A stretch of DNA of 64,000 nt from Bacillota bacterium (lineage in GTDB: Bacteria; Bacillota; Clostridia; Christensenellales; SZUA-584): positions 62,001 to 126,000 of the forward strand of contig JAEZKQ010000030.1 in the NCBI GenBank assembly GCA_023436115.1. The letters run 5' to 3'. How positions within the stretch are numbered: position 1 is the first letter of the stretch; the number at the start of each line of letters is the position of its first letter. Shown piece after piece: positions 42,310-50,466 of the stretch. Below the pieces are notes generated by a model. It saw nothing but the letters and a program-made list of their open reading frames with translations, had not been told where the DNA came from and ran no database searches. Position numbers and translations under genes: made by a program.

Positions 42310-44076
42310 CTACTTATAAAGCGGCCCCAATACCGAACACGCGCGGTAGTCGGCCCCTTCCATATCGTTTGTACCAAAAGCGCTCCACATTGAAGGACGG
42401 AATATTTTGTTTTCATCAACATTATGCATGTTGACGGGTATGCGCATCATGGACGCGAAAGTAATAAGATCCTCGCCGATATGGCCGTAGCAGAAAGCAC
42501 CGTGATTTGCGCCCCAGTTTGCCATCACGCTGTAAACGTCAGTAAAGGCGCCTTTTCCTGTCAGTCTGGGCGCAAACCATGTGGTCGGCCAAGTGGGGTC
42601 GGTTCTTTGGTCAAGTGCTTTGTAAACATCGGCATCAAGTTCGCAGGACCAGCCTTCAGCTAGCTGCAGAACCGGCCCTAAACCTTGGACAAAATTGAGC
42701 CTTGCCATCGTGATAGGCATGCCGCCGCGTGTTCCACCGACAAAATGGCTGGAGAAACCACCTCCGCGGAAATAGAACTGATCTGCAGGGCACCATTCCG
42801 TTTTATCAAGGCATGCTTGGGCATCAGCCTGAGTCATTTCATAGAAAGGTCTGATGACCGGGTTACCATCCATATCCGATACTGCTCCGGTGCCGTCGAG
42901 CGCAGCCGCGCCGGAATTAATCAAATGAATAATTCCATCCTTCGCATATCCGGTGAGATCTTTGCCTGTGACTCTTTTAACAGCTTCGGGGCTCCAATAT
43001 GTACGGACATCTGCAAATATACCGGGCCTGTTTGTCAGCAGATGTTCAAATAACATTGAAAGACCGTTGAGGACATCGTTTTCAGTCGCAAGCACGAACG
43101 CTTCTCTGATACCGTTCCAGTCGAATTGAGAGCACAGCATGGCCTCGGCAAAATCAAAATTGGGCTTGTAATCCGTCCATTGACGCTGGCCCTGAACGCC
43201 GCCAAGAATCGCGTTGTGGCCGCAGCTTTCTTCGACAAATCCAAGCTCAGCAAGCCGCGGGTTGCCCACCATAAGGTCTCTTATAATCAACATTGATTTG
43301 ACAACGAACTCCCATTGGGCGTCTTTCGCCTCGCGTGAATAAGCAATGTCTGACGGATTTTTATCGAAACCCTCTTTGCAGTTGGCTTTTGTCCATGCCA
43401 TCGCTTTTTTAAATTCTTCGGGATCATAAATACCCAGATCGATTCTACGGAGAATTTCTGTTTCGTCAACCGACTCGCTTCTCATGCCAAAATACTGTTG
43501 AATCATATCTTGGTTAAGTATAGAGCCCGCGATACCCATACACATCGAGCCGATTTGCAGATAGCTTTTTGTCCGCATAAGCTTGGCCGCTATACCGCAT
43601 TTTGCGAAGCGCAGTATCTTTTCCTGAACATCTTCGGGTATTGAATAATCATTTGAGTCCTTGACATCATGCCCATAGATACCAAAAGCGGGCAGGCCTT
43701 TCTGCGTATGTGCAGCTAGCGCGGCTGCGAGAAAAACAGCGCCCGGACGCTCGGTGCCGTTAAAGCCCCAAACTGCTTTAATTGTCATGGGGTCCTGATC
43801 CATAACTTCGGTGGCATAGCACCAGCAGGGTGAAACGGTCAGCGTTACGCCGACGCCCTCTCTTTCAAACTTTTCCTGGCATGCAACGGCTTCTTTGACG
43901 CCGCCGATCGTCGTGTCGGCAATAATCACTTCAAAAGGCTCACCATTCGGATATTTTAAATTCTCTGTGATGAGTTTTGCAGCAGATAACGCCATACCCA
44001 TTGTTTGATTCTCGAGCCCTTCACGGACCCCTTTTCTTCTGCCGTCAATACACGGCCTTATCCCTATTTTGACCAT
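42310..44076 (-). CDS. fucI: L-fucose isomerase
   Basis: Cytoplasmic Mn-dependent ketol isomerase converting L-fucose to L-fuculose (also D-arabinose to D-ribulose); 588 residues, as in E. coli FucI (591). It starts MVKIGIRPCIDGRRKGVREG and carries SPCWCYATEVMD, VWGFNGTERPGAVFLAA (metal-region Glu) and QFYFRGGGFSSHFVGGTRGG near the C-terminus, all typical. It lies downstream of the LacI-type gene and is probably cotranscribed from the promoter at 45197-45225. Confidence 0.94.
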   Translation of the reverse strand: MVKIGIRPCIDGRRKGVREGLENQTMGMALSAAKLITENLKYPNGEPFEVIIADTTIGGVKEAVACQEKFEREGVGVTLTVSPCWCYATEVMDQDPMTIKAVWGFNGTERPGAVFLAAALAAHTQKGLPAFGIYGHDVKDSNDYSIPEDVQEKILRFAKCGIAAKLMRTKSYLQIGSMCMGIAGSILNQDMIQQYFGMRSESVDETEILRRIDLGIYDPEEFKKAMAWTKANCKEGFDKNPSDIAYSREAKDAQWEFVVKSMLIIRDLMVGNPRLAELGFVEESCGHNAILGGVQGQRQWTDYKPNFDFAEAMLCSQFDWNGIREAFVLATENDVLNGLSMLFEHLLTNRPGIFADVRTYWSPEAVKRVTGKDLTGYAKDGIIHLINSGAAALDGTGAVSDMDGNPVIRPFYEMTQADAQACLDKTEWCPADQFYFRGGGFSSHFVGGTRGGMPITMARLNFVQGLGPVLQLAEGWSCELDADVYKALDQRTDPTWPTTWFAPRLTGKGAFTDVYSVMANWGANHGAFCYGHIGEDLITFASMMRIPVNMHNVDENKIFRPSMWSAFGTNDMEGADYRACSVLGPLYK

Positions 44077-44126
44077 AATTCATTGCCTTTCCATAACATA
44101 TTTTAGTAGAAACGGAATCAATTCGT

Positions 44127-45143
44127 TTATTTCTTATTTGCGGGAGGTGCCACAGAATCGCGTAAAATCGTCTGCGTCCTCAGCACGGTGATATTGACAG
44201 GCTCATCCTTTTTACCGCTCATACGATCGAGAAGCGCCTGCGATGCGTATTTGCCGATATCGCCTATCGGCTGGGCTATCACGCTTAAGTGAGGCTTTAT
44301 GACTTTTGCAAAGGGCATATCATCAAAGCCGAAGACCGAAAGATCATCGGGAACGGAAAGTCCATATTCATTTATGGCCATCATGGCTCCGACGGTTACG
44401 TCATAATTTGTTGCGAATATCGCGGTCATGTCAGTGTTGTTGTAGAGAAGTTTTTTGCAGGCGCGGTATCCGCTTTCGTTGCTGAAATCAGAGTGCTCTA
44501 TGAGTGATTCCTTAACTTCGATGTTGTTTTTCTTAAGTGTAAAAATATATCCTGAAAGCCGGTCCATTGCCGTTGTGACATCTTTAGGCCCTGCGATAAT
44601 ACCGATATTAGCATGACCCTGCTGTATGAGATATGATGTGGCGTCCTGTGCCGCGCGCATATTATCGACCAATACAGCGTCAACCTGTCCGATGCAGTCG
44701 GACACGATTCTGTCTAAAAGAACAACGGGGATGCCGCTTTCTAATGATGCATAAAGATGAGAACCATCTGCGCCGACAGGCATATTGATGATACCATCGA
44801 CACGTTTTGCCATAAGAAACCGCACAAGCTCGGATTCACGCTGATGATCGGAACGCGAGTCGCATATAATGGTCGCGTAACCGTTTTTTCTAAGCTCATC
44901 AACGATAATAGGTATCGTCTGCGCCACATAAACGTTGCTGATATCAGGAATAATGATGCCAACAGTATTAGATTTGTTTGTTTTAAGCCCACGGGCGAAC
45001 TCATTAACCGTAAAATTAAGCTCCTTGATCGCAAAATCGATCTTTTCACGGTTCTGAGGCAAAACATTGCCGCCATTTAAATACTTAGATATTGTCGCGT
45101 AAGCCAAACCAGTATGTTTGGCGACATCTTTTATCGTGGGCAT
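44127..45143 (-). CDS. LacI-family transcriptional regulator
   Basis: Ligand-responsive repressor of 338 residues. N-terminal helix-turn-helix and hinge (TIKDVAKHTGLAYATISKYL, then EFARGLKTNKSNTVG) precede a periplasmic-binding-like sensor domain (VGIIIPDISNVYVAQTIP, VFGFDDMPFAKVIKPHLSVI). RBS AAAGGAAA lies upstream. It sits between fucI and the divergent kinase operon, and operator-like palindromes lie just downstream of both promoters, so autoregulation and control of both arms are likely. The inducer is probably a pathway sugar or sugar phosphate, which is inference. Confidence 0.92.
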   Translation of the reverse strand: MPTIKDVAKHTGLAYATISKYLNGGNVLPQNREKIDFAIKELNFTVNEFARGLKTNKSNTVGIIIPDISNVYVAQTIPIIVDELRKNGYATIICDSRSDHQRESELVRFLMAKRVDGIINMPVGADGSHLYASLESGIPVVLLDRIVSDCIGQVDAVLVDNMRAAQDATSYLIQQGHANIGIIAGPKDVTTAMDRLSGYIFTLKKNNIEVKESLIEHSDFSNESGYRACKKLLYNNTDMTAIFATNYDVTVGAMMAINEYGLSVPDDLSVFGFDDMPFAKVIKPHLSVIAQPIGDIGKYASQALLDRMSGKKDEPVNITVLRTQTILRDSVAPPANKK

Positions 45144-45170
45144 ACTGAGTTTCCTTTGGAATTCATTCTA

Positions 45171-45188
45171 AGCGCAAAACGTTACGCT
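45171..45188. promoter_or_regulatory. LacI-type operator, leftward arm
   Basis: An 18-bp imperfect palindrome runs from AGCG to CGCT around the centre AAAACGTTA, ending about 9 bases before the -10 box of the minus-strand promoter, at the expected transcription start. The core GCGnAAACGTTAC recurs at 45391-45403. Confidence 0.65.
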
Positions 45189-45196
45189 CTAATTTC

Positions 45197-45225
45197 ATAT
45201 TAAGCATTAAGATTTGTAGTGTCAA
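45197..45225 (-). promoter_or_regulatory. Promoter of the lacI-type gene and fucI
   Basis: On the minus strand a perfect TTGACA, a 17-base spacer and TAATAT. The expected start falls right at the operator palindrome. Confidence 0.75.
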
Positions 45226-45353
45226 GCAAAATTTGAGAATTCGTTGTTTATAGTATATCAATGCCAGTGGTCTTCGTAATTATTGATGATTAACGATTCT
45301 TGACGCATTATATTCATTAAAAATGATGCTGCAACGCAACAAATATAAAAAAG

Positions 45354-45382
45354 TTGACAGTACATAATGGCTGTGATACAGT
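45354..45382 (+). promoter_or_regulatory. Promoter of the kinase-SDR-PHP operon
   Basis: A perfect TTGACA (45354-45359), a 17-base spacer and TACAGT (45377-45382), with an extended TG just upstream. The operator-like site at 45391-45403 covers the expected start. Confidence 0.7.
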
Positions 45383-45390
45383 TCAAATAA

Positions 45391-45403
45391 AGCGAAACGT
45401 TAC
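45391..45403. promoter_or_regulatory. LacI-type operator, rightward arm
   Basis: AGCGAAACGTTAC shares its core GCGnAAACGTTAC with the palindrome at 45171-45188 and lies about 9 bases after the -10 box, in the same relation to the promoter as on the other arm. Its right half is less palindromic. Confidence 0.6.
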
Positions 45404-45519
45404 ATGATATAAGCCATGATTACGGAGCTAGGGATAATGACACTTATTTAAAATCAATTTAAGCCAGTATGTATGGATGAATCAGCAATTTCAAAAAACA
45501 AATATATAAGGGATGTCGT

Positions 45520-47025
45520 ATGAAGGAATATATTGCGGTAGACCTGGGCGCGAGCAATGGGCGCACAATACTTGGCCGTTTTGACGGCCGCAGGATGACG
45601 CTGGAGGAGCTTACCCGTTTTGAGAATGGATATGTTCAATTAGGCGGCTCGTATTATTGGGACGTATTGTACCTGTATTCCTGTATAAATGATGGCCTTC
45701 GTGCGTACGCAAAAATGGATCACGGTTCACTTAGCGGTATCGGCATTGATACCTGGGGCGTGGACTTTGGCCTTATTGACAGACAAGGAAAATTGATCGG
45801 CAACCCAAGAGCATACCGCGATCCCAGAGGAACAAGAGGCAAGCAAGCCTTTCATCGTAAGTATGGAGAGCGATTTGCTTTTGATATAACGGGCATAACC
45901 AACATGGACTTCAATACGCTTTATCAGCTTTATGATATGGTGCTAAGCCAAGACCCGCAGCTTGATATCGCCGCGCAAATGCTCACAATGCCGGATCTGC
46001 TGGGCTATATGCTTTGCGGTATGGCTTCTACGGAATATACGCATGCGTCCACAACCCAAATGATAGACGCGAAGACCGGAACATGGTCGAAGCAGATCGT
46101 TGAAAAATGCGGCATAAACCCCTCGATACTGGCACGCATTCAGATGTGCGGAGAGGTCAAAGGCAAGGTGTTGCCTGAAATAATAGCTGATACCGGTCTT
46201 AAGAGCATGCCCAGCGTTTTTTGCGTTGGGTCCCATGATACCGCTTCCGCTGTGGCCTCCGTTCCTGCGAAGAGTGAGAATTATGCGTTTATATCATCAG
46301 GAACATGGTCGCTGCTGGGTATCGTATCAAAAGACGCGATCATTAATGACTTTGTGTATGAGCACGAGTTTTCAAACGAGGGTACGGTAGACGGCGGTTT
46401 TCGGCCGCTTAAAAACATTATGGGCCTCTGGATCATTCAAAGCTGCAAACGCCAGTGGGATAAAGACGAAAAGTTAAGCTGGGACGATATTGTGCAGATG
46501 GCAAAAGCCGCTCCCGCTCATCGATCGTTTATTGACGTGAACGCCCATATCTTCTATGACGGAGACAATATGCCCGGGAAGATACAAAGCTTTTGCGAAG
46601 CGACAGGCCAAAGCGTACCGCAGACCAAGGGCGAGATTGCGCGTACGGTATATGAGAGCCTTGCACTAAGCTATCGCGAAGCTTTCAGAGGATTGGAAAC
46701 GCTTAAAGGCGGGCGTATCGATACCATGCATATCGTGGGCGGCGGTTCAAAGAACGGATTCTTAAATCAGCTGACGGCCAATGCGTTAAACAGAGAAGTG
46801 ATTGCTGGCCCGTCTGAAGCGACTGCTATCGGCAATCTGATGGTTCAGGCGAAGGCGGCCGGCGAGGTCAAAAACACGGCCGAAATGCGCGATGTCATAT
46901 GCCACTCGTTTGATGTGGAATCCTTTTATCCTGAGCATACGGAAATCTGGGATGAACAGTTTGATAAGTTTTTAAAGGTAATTCAATGTTATAAAGAGAG
47001 GCATAATGAGCATGCAAAGGCTTAA
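45520..47025 (+). CDS. rhaB: FGGY sugar kinase (rhamnulokinase-like)
   Basis: ATP-dependent sugar kinase of 501 residues, closest in pattern to rhamnulokinase: VDLGASNGRTILGRFDG at the N-terminus (phosphate 1), GIGIDTWGVDFGLID, VGSHDTASAVASVPA, FISSGTWSLLG and IVGGGSKNGFLNQLTANAL near the C-terminus. With FucI next door the substrate is more likely L-fuculose (or a related ketose) than L-rhamnulose, but this cannot be decided. The ATG lies behind GGGATG, and the operon is under the divergent promoter with a LacI-type operator. Confidence 0.85.
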   Translation: MKEYIAVDLGASNGRTILGRFDGRRMTLEELTRFENGYVQLGGSYYWDVLYLYSCINDGLRAYAKMDHGSLSGIGIDTWGVDFGLIDRQGKLIGNPRAYRDPRGTRGKQAFHRKYGERFAFDITGITNMDFNTLYQLYDMVLSQDPQLDIAAQMLTMPDLLGYMLCGMASTEYTHASTTQMIDAKTGTWSKQIVEKCGINPSILARIQMCGEVKGKVLPEIIADTGLKSMPSVFCVGSHDTASAVASVPAKSENYAFISSGTWSLLGIVSKDAIINDFVYEHEFSNEGTVDGGFRPLKNIMGLWIIQSCKRQWDKDEKLSWDDIVQMAKAAPAHRSFIDVNAHIFYDGDNMPGKIQSFCEATGQSVPQTKGEIARTVYESLALSYREAFRGLETLKGGRIDTMHIVGGGSKNGFLNQLTANALNREVIAGPSEATAIGNLMVQAKAAGEVKNTAEMRDVICHSFDVESFYPEHTEIWDEQFDKFLKVIQCYKERHNEHAKA

Positions 47026-47782
47026 AGACAAAAAAGCAGTGATTACCGGCGCGGCCCAAGGCCTGGGGCAGGCGCTGGCAAAACGGTTATCCGACGAGGG
47101 TGCACAGGTCGTCGTAGGGGATATGAATTTGGCGGGTGCAAAAGAGACGGCGGCGCTGCTGGATAGTGGTTCAGGCTTCGCACTGGATGTGACCAGCTTT
47201 GCGTCGTGTGAACAGTTCATGAAGGATGCCGTTGCTCTGCTGGGCAGCGTGGACATACTCGTCTCTAACGCGGCGATACTGATATCCGGCGCGATTGACG
47301 AATTTGACGCGGACAGGTGGAAGAAGGTTATCGACGTGAACCTATGCGGCTTTTTCAACGTCGCGAAGGCCGCTGTGCCATACATGAAAGGCAAAGGCGG
47401 CAGCATCATACAGATCAATTCCAAATCGGGCAAGAAAGGCTCGTTTAAAAACAGCGCCTACGCCGCGTCCAAGTTCGGCGGTATCGGCCTCGTGCAGAGC
47501 CTTGCGCTGGAACTCGCACCCTTCAATCTGCGCGTGAACGCAATATGCCCGGGAAACTTGTTGGATTCGCCGTTGTGGGTCAACAGCCTGTTTAAGCAGT
47601 ACGCCAAGAATCAGGGCATATCCGAAGAAGCGGTGAGACAGAAATACATTGACCAAGTACCGCTCAAGCGCGGCTGCACATACGACGATGTCGCCAACGT
47701 GTTAACATTCCTCGTCAGCGACGAAGCCGCGTATATGACAGGGCAGGCCGTTAACGTCACAGGCGGACAGCAGATGGACTAA
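47006..47782 (+). CDS. Short-chain dehydrogenase/reductase
   Basis: NAD(P)-dependent oxidoreductase of 258 residues, classical SDR fold. It has TGAAQGLGQ cofactor loop (~13-21), the acidic GDMNLAGA after strand 2 (favours NAD), NAAILISGAIDEFD, the catalytic Ser in INSKSGKKG and Tyr/Lys in AYAASKFGG. The pattern is close to sorbitol-6-phosphate and related sugar-phosphate dehydrogenases. It overlaps the kinase 3' end by 20 bases. In this locus it may act on the kinase product or a free sugar; the substrate is inference. Confidence 0.85.
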   Translation: MSMQRLKDKKAVITGAAQGLGQALAKRLSDEGAQVVVGDMNLAGAKETAALLDSGSGFALDVTSFASCEQFMKDAVALLGSVDILVSNAAILISGAIDEFDADRWKKVIDVNLCGFFNVAKAAVPYMKGKGGSIIQINSKSGKKGSFKNSAYAASKFGGIGLVQSLALELAPFNLRVNAICPGNLLDSPLWVNSLFKQYAKNQGISEEAVRQKYIDQVPLKRGCTYDDVANVLTFLVSDEAAYMTGQAVNVTGGQQMD

Positions 47783-47784
47783 AT

Positions 47785-49071
47785 ATGATGAAAGAAACTT
47801 TGATTGAACAGCTGAATGCAAATACGACAGAGCAAAGAATAGAAGCTATTAGAGAACTGAAAAAGCTTTTGGACTGCGGCGAACTAGCAGCGCCCAAGCG
47901 CGACATATACACCAACAATCATGTGCACACCACCTACTCGTTTTCGCCGTATTCGCCTGCCAAGGCAGTGTGGATGGCGTATATGAGCGGGCTTGCGACT
48001 GTGGGGATTATTGACCACGACGCGATAAACGGCGCACACGAATTTATACAAGCGGGGGAGATACTGGGCATACCCACGACCATCGGATTCGAGATAAGAA
48101 CAGACTGGTCGAATACAAAGCTAAGCGGCAAGCGCATCAACAATCCCGATCAGCTTTCCAGCGGGTATATCTGCGCACACGGCCTGCCGCATACGCAGAT
48201 CGCCAATGCTGACGCATACCTTGCCCGCATCCGAACGGCGAGGGAGAAGCGCAGCCGCGCGATGACAGCCAATCTGAATAAGATTATGCAGCCATATGAC
48301 ATATCCATAGACTACGACGCGGATGTGTTGCCGCTGTCCTGCGCAGCAGACGGGGGCGAGGTCACCGAGCGCCATATGCTGTTTGCGCTGATCCACAAGC
48401 TGATATCCAAGTTGGGCAAAGGCAAAAGCCTCATAAGCTTTCTGTCGGATTCGCTGGGTTTACAGCTCAGCGGCTCTCAACAAAAGCTTTTAGCCGATAC
48501 GCAGTGCGACATCTATGATTACGATCTGCTTAACGTATTGAAAAGCGGCTTTGTATCGCGTATTTATATCGACGCCACAACGGACGAATCGCCGGATGTG
48601 AGAGAAGTGGTGAAGGCTATTAAGAGCTGGGGCGCGATACCGTCTTACTGCTATTTAGGGGATGTGGCCGCGTCTCCGACGGGCGATAAAAAGGCGCAGA
48701 TGTTTGAGGATGCTTACTTGGAGGACGTATTTGAGGTGTGCAAGAGCATCGGTTTTGACGCGATTGCCTACATGCCCTCCAGAAACACCGCAGAGCAGCT
48801 GGCGCGCGTGATGGCGCTGTGTGACCAATACGGCTTTATGCAGATCAGCGGGGAAGACATCAACCAACCAAGGCAGTCTTTCATATGCAAGCAGCTTGCC
48901 GAACCTCGCTACCGGCACCTAATAAGCACCACATGGGCGCTTGTGGGACATGAGAAGGCCGCCACCAAGGATTTGAGCAGCGGCATGTTCTCAGGTCATG
49001 CGAAGCTTAGTCCGCAGCAGATGCGGGAGCGTATAGACAAGTACAGCAGGATTGGACTGGGTGAGTCTTAA
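47785..49071 (+). CDS. PHP-domain metal-dependent hydrolase
   Basis: A 428-residue protein with a PHP phosphoesterase-like domain: NNHVHTTYSFSPY (H-x-H), GIIDHDAING, GFEIRTDW and SGEDINQP near residue 355, all metal-ligand blocks. An N-terminal helix extension (IEAIRELKKLLDCGELA) precedes the domain, and the C-terminal half is longer than in typical PHP phosphoesterases. Proteins of this size occur in sugar-catabolic clusters, without a defined reaction known to me. It is the last gene of the operon before a terminator. Confidence 0.75.
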   Translation: MMKETLIEQLNANTTEQRIEAIRELKKLLDCGELAAPKRDIYTNNHVHTTYSFSPYSPAKAVWMAYMSGLATVGIIDHDAINGAHEFIQAGEILGIPTTIGFEIRTDWSNTKLSGKRINNPDQLSSGYICAHGLPHTQIANADAYLARIRTAREKRSRAMTANLNKIMQPYDISIDYDADVLPLSCAADGGEVTERHMLFALIHKLISKLGKGKSLISFLSDSLGLQLSGSQQKLLADTQCDIYDYDLLNVLKSGFVSRIYIDATTDESPDVREVVKAIKSWGAIPSYCYLGDVAASPTGDKKAQMFEDAYLEDVFEVCKSIGFDAIAYMPSRNTAEQLARVMALCDQYGFMQISGEDINQPRQSFICKQLAEPRYRHLISTTWALVGHEKAATKDLSSGMFSGHAKLSPQQMRERIDKYSRIGLGES

Positions 49072-49095
49072 TAAAAGCTTTCCTCCTATCGATGG

Positions 49096-49123
49096 GCCTC
49101 GGATGATTCCGGGGCTTTTATTT
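49096..49123 (+). terminator. Terminator after the PHP gene (repeat copy 1)
   Basis: GCCTCGG (49096-49102) pairs with CCGGGGC (49109-49115), loop ATGATT, followed by TTTTATTTTATT. The same hairpin recurs at 51972. Confidence 0.8.
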
Positions 49124-49147
49124 TATTGCCAAGTGATGTAAAATTAT
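49096..49147 (+). repeat. Flanking direct repeat, copy 1
   Basis: Holds 24 bases (49096-49119) identical to 51972-51995, followed by a diverged stretch that also recurs: GCC(A/G)AGTGA(T/A)GTAAAATTA. The whole similar region is about 50 bases. Copy 1 lies at the left edge of the AT-rich HNH gene segment. Confidence 0.85.
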
Positions 49148-49156
49148 AAAGGATTA

Positions 49157-49165
49157 TGTTATAAT
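49157..49165 (+). promoter_or_regulatory. Extended -10 promoter of the HNH gene
   Basis: TGTTATAAT matches TGnTATAAT. A weak -35-like TGTAAA (49137-49142) lies at 17-base spacing, inside repeat copy 1. Confidence 0.5.
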
Positions 49166-49191
49166 ATGGGAAAATATAAAGAAGGTTTATT

Positions 49192-50466
49192 ATGCGTTGT
49201 GCTTACTGCCATCAAGAAAAAAAACTTACGCGAGAACATGTTATACCCGAGTCTTTTCTGAAAAAAACAAATATATCTGAAATGAAAACTTGGATGGATC
49301 ACGCTCCAAACAAATTTATAAACAGTGATATAGTTGTAAAAGATGTATGTTCTCAATGCAATAATGGAATACTATCAGAATTGGATGCTTACGCAATTGA
49401 ATTAATCGTAAGCTATAATAAACAGATTAGTATAAATACACAAGATTTATTATTCAAATATGATTTTAATAAATTGTCGCGATGGCTTTTGAAAGTGTGT
49501 TTTAATTCTGCCAGAGCTAATAAATGTAAAGATGACGCAGATTTATATTCTTCTTTAATCAATTTTATTATGGACAATTCTATTCCTAAATCAAAAGTAT
49601 TGATTTATGCTTCCTTAATTGAACTAGACTATAAAATCAATAATTATTACCATTTAAGCGATGATTCATATGAAATTGACTATTTCAGAATTTGTCCATT
49701 TCGCTTAAAGAATACAGATAGTTATAAATGCGCGACTAGGATTATCATGATTAATTCCTTTGCGTTTATTATCTTGGTGTTTGATAAGTCTTACAATCAT
49801 GAGACAAATAATCTATTGATTGAACTTAATAAAACATTACCCATGTTTGTTAAATTATCAGCTAAAAATTCTACAATTCTTAAAAAAGACAAAACTCTTT
49901 GGGGTACTTCTCTAGTATCACATTCTGTACTAAATGCTGAATATTTTGGAAAATCAACAATTGCACCTTCGAATAAAGAAAAGACTAATTTGATTGAAAT
50001 AAGACGCGAATCAATTGAAACTTTAGACTTTTTAGATATTGATTTAATTTTAGCAGGCTTTAAGGAAACAAGGCCAATTGCCTTATCATATATGCAAAAA
50101 GTAGAAATTTTTATAAGTGGTTATGATGATGATCACAGAGGACTATACCAAATTAAAGAAGTTCAGAAATACATTAAAATACTTTTAGATAAGCATCCAT
50201 ACTTAATATTCTATCTTGATTTGAGCTTGAATTTTATAAAAGTTATGCTTTATGCTTATATTAATGATGATTCAATTACGGATACATTAAATGATAGTCG
50301 CAATATCAACATTAGTCAAATTAAATGGGAAGAATTTATAACGAAAAGCTTTATGGGATTAAATAGATTAACTAATTCTCTAGTTTTAGATGATAGCATA
50401 AATAGAGAAATATCATTGAAGTTTAATAATTTACTAATGATAGTTGCGGGAAATAATGATTATTGA
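49192..50466 (+). CDS. HNH-type endonuclease-like protein
   Basis: A 424-residue protein of unknown function. The N-terminus carries an HNH-like zinc-finger nuclease pattern: Cys3-x2-Cys6, TREHVIPE (His16) and Cys53-x2-Cys56 followed by NN. The rest (~65-424) has no recognised domain; it is rich in Ile, Asn, Lys and Asp, and Leu-rich helices occur near 330-360. Base composition is strongly AT-rich, clearly unlike its neighbours, which indicates recent transfer. RBS GAAGG lies 6 bases before the ATG. Such orphan HNH proteins occur in mobile and defence contexts, but no partner identifies a system here. Confidence 0.6.
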   Translation: MRCAYCHQEKKLTREHVIPESFLKKTNISEMKTWMDHAPNKFINSDIVVKDVCSQCNNGILSELDAYAIELIVSYNKQISINTQDLLFKYDFNKLSRWLLKVCFNSARANKCKDDADLYSSLINFIMDNSIPKSKVLIYASLIELDYKINNYYHLSDDSYEIDYFRICPFRLKNTDSYKCATRIIMINSFAFIILVFDKSYNHETNNLLIELNKTLPMFVKLSAKNSTILKKDKTLWGTSLVSHSVLNAEYFGKSTIAPSNKEKTNLIEIRRESIETLDFLDIDLILAGFKETRPIALSYMQKVEIFISGYDDDHRGLYQIKEVQKYIKILLDKHPYLIFYLDLSLNFIKVMLYAYINDDSITDTLNDSRNINISQIKWEEFITKSFMGLNRLTNSLVLDDSINREISLKFNNLLMIVAGNNDY

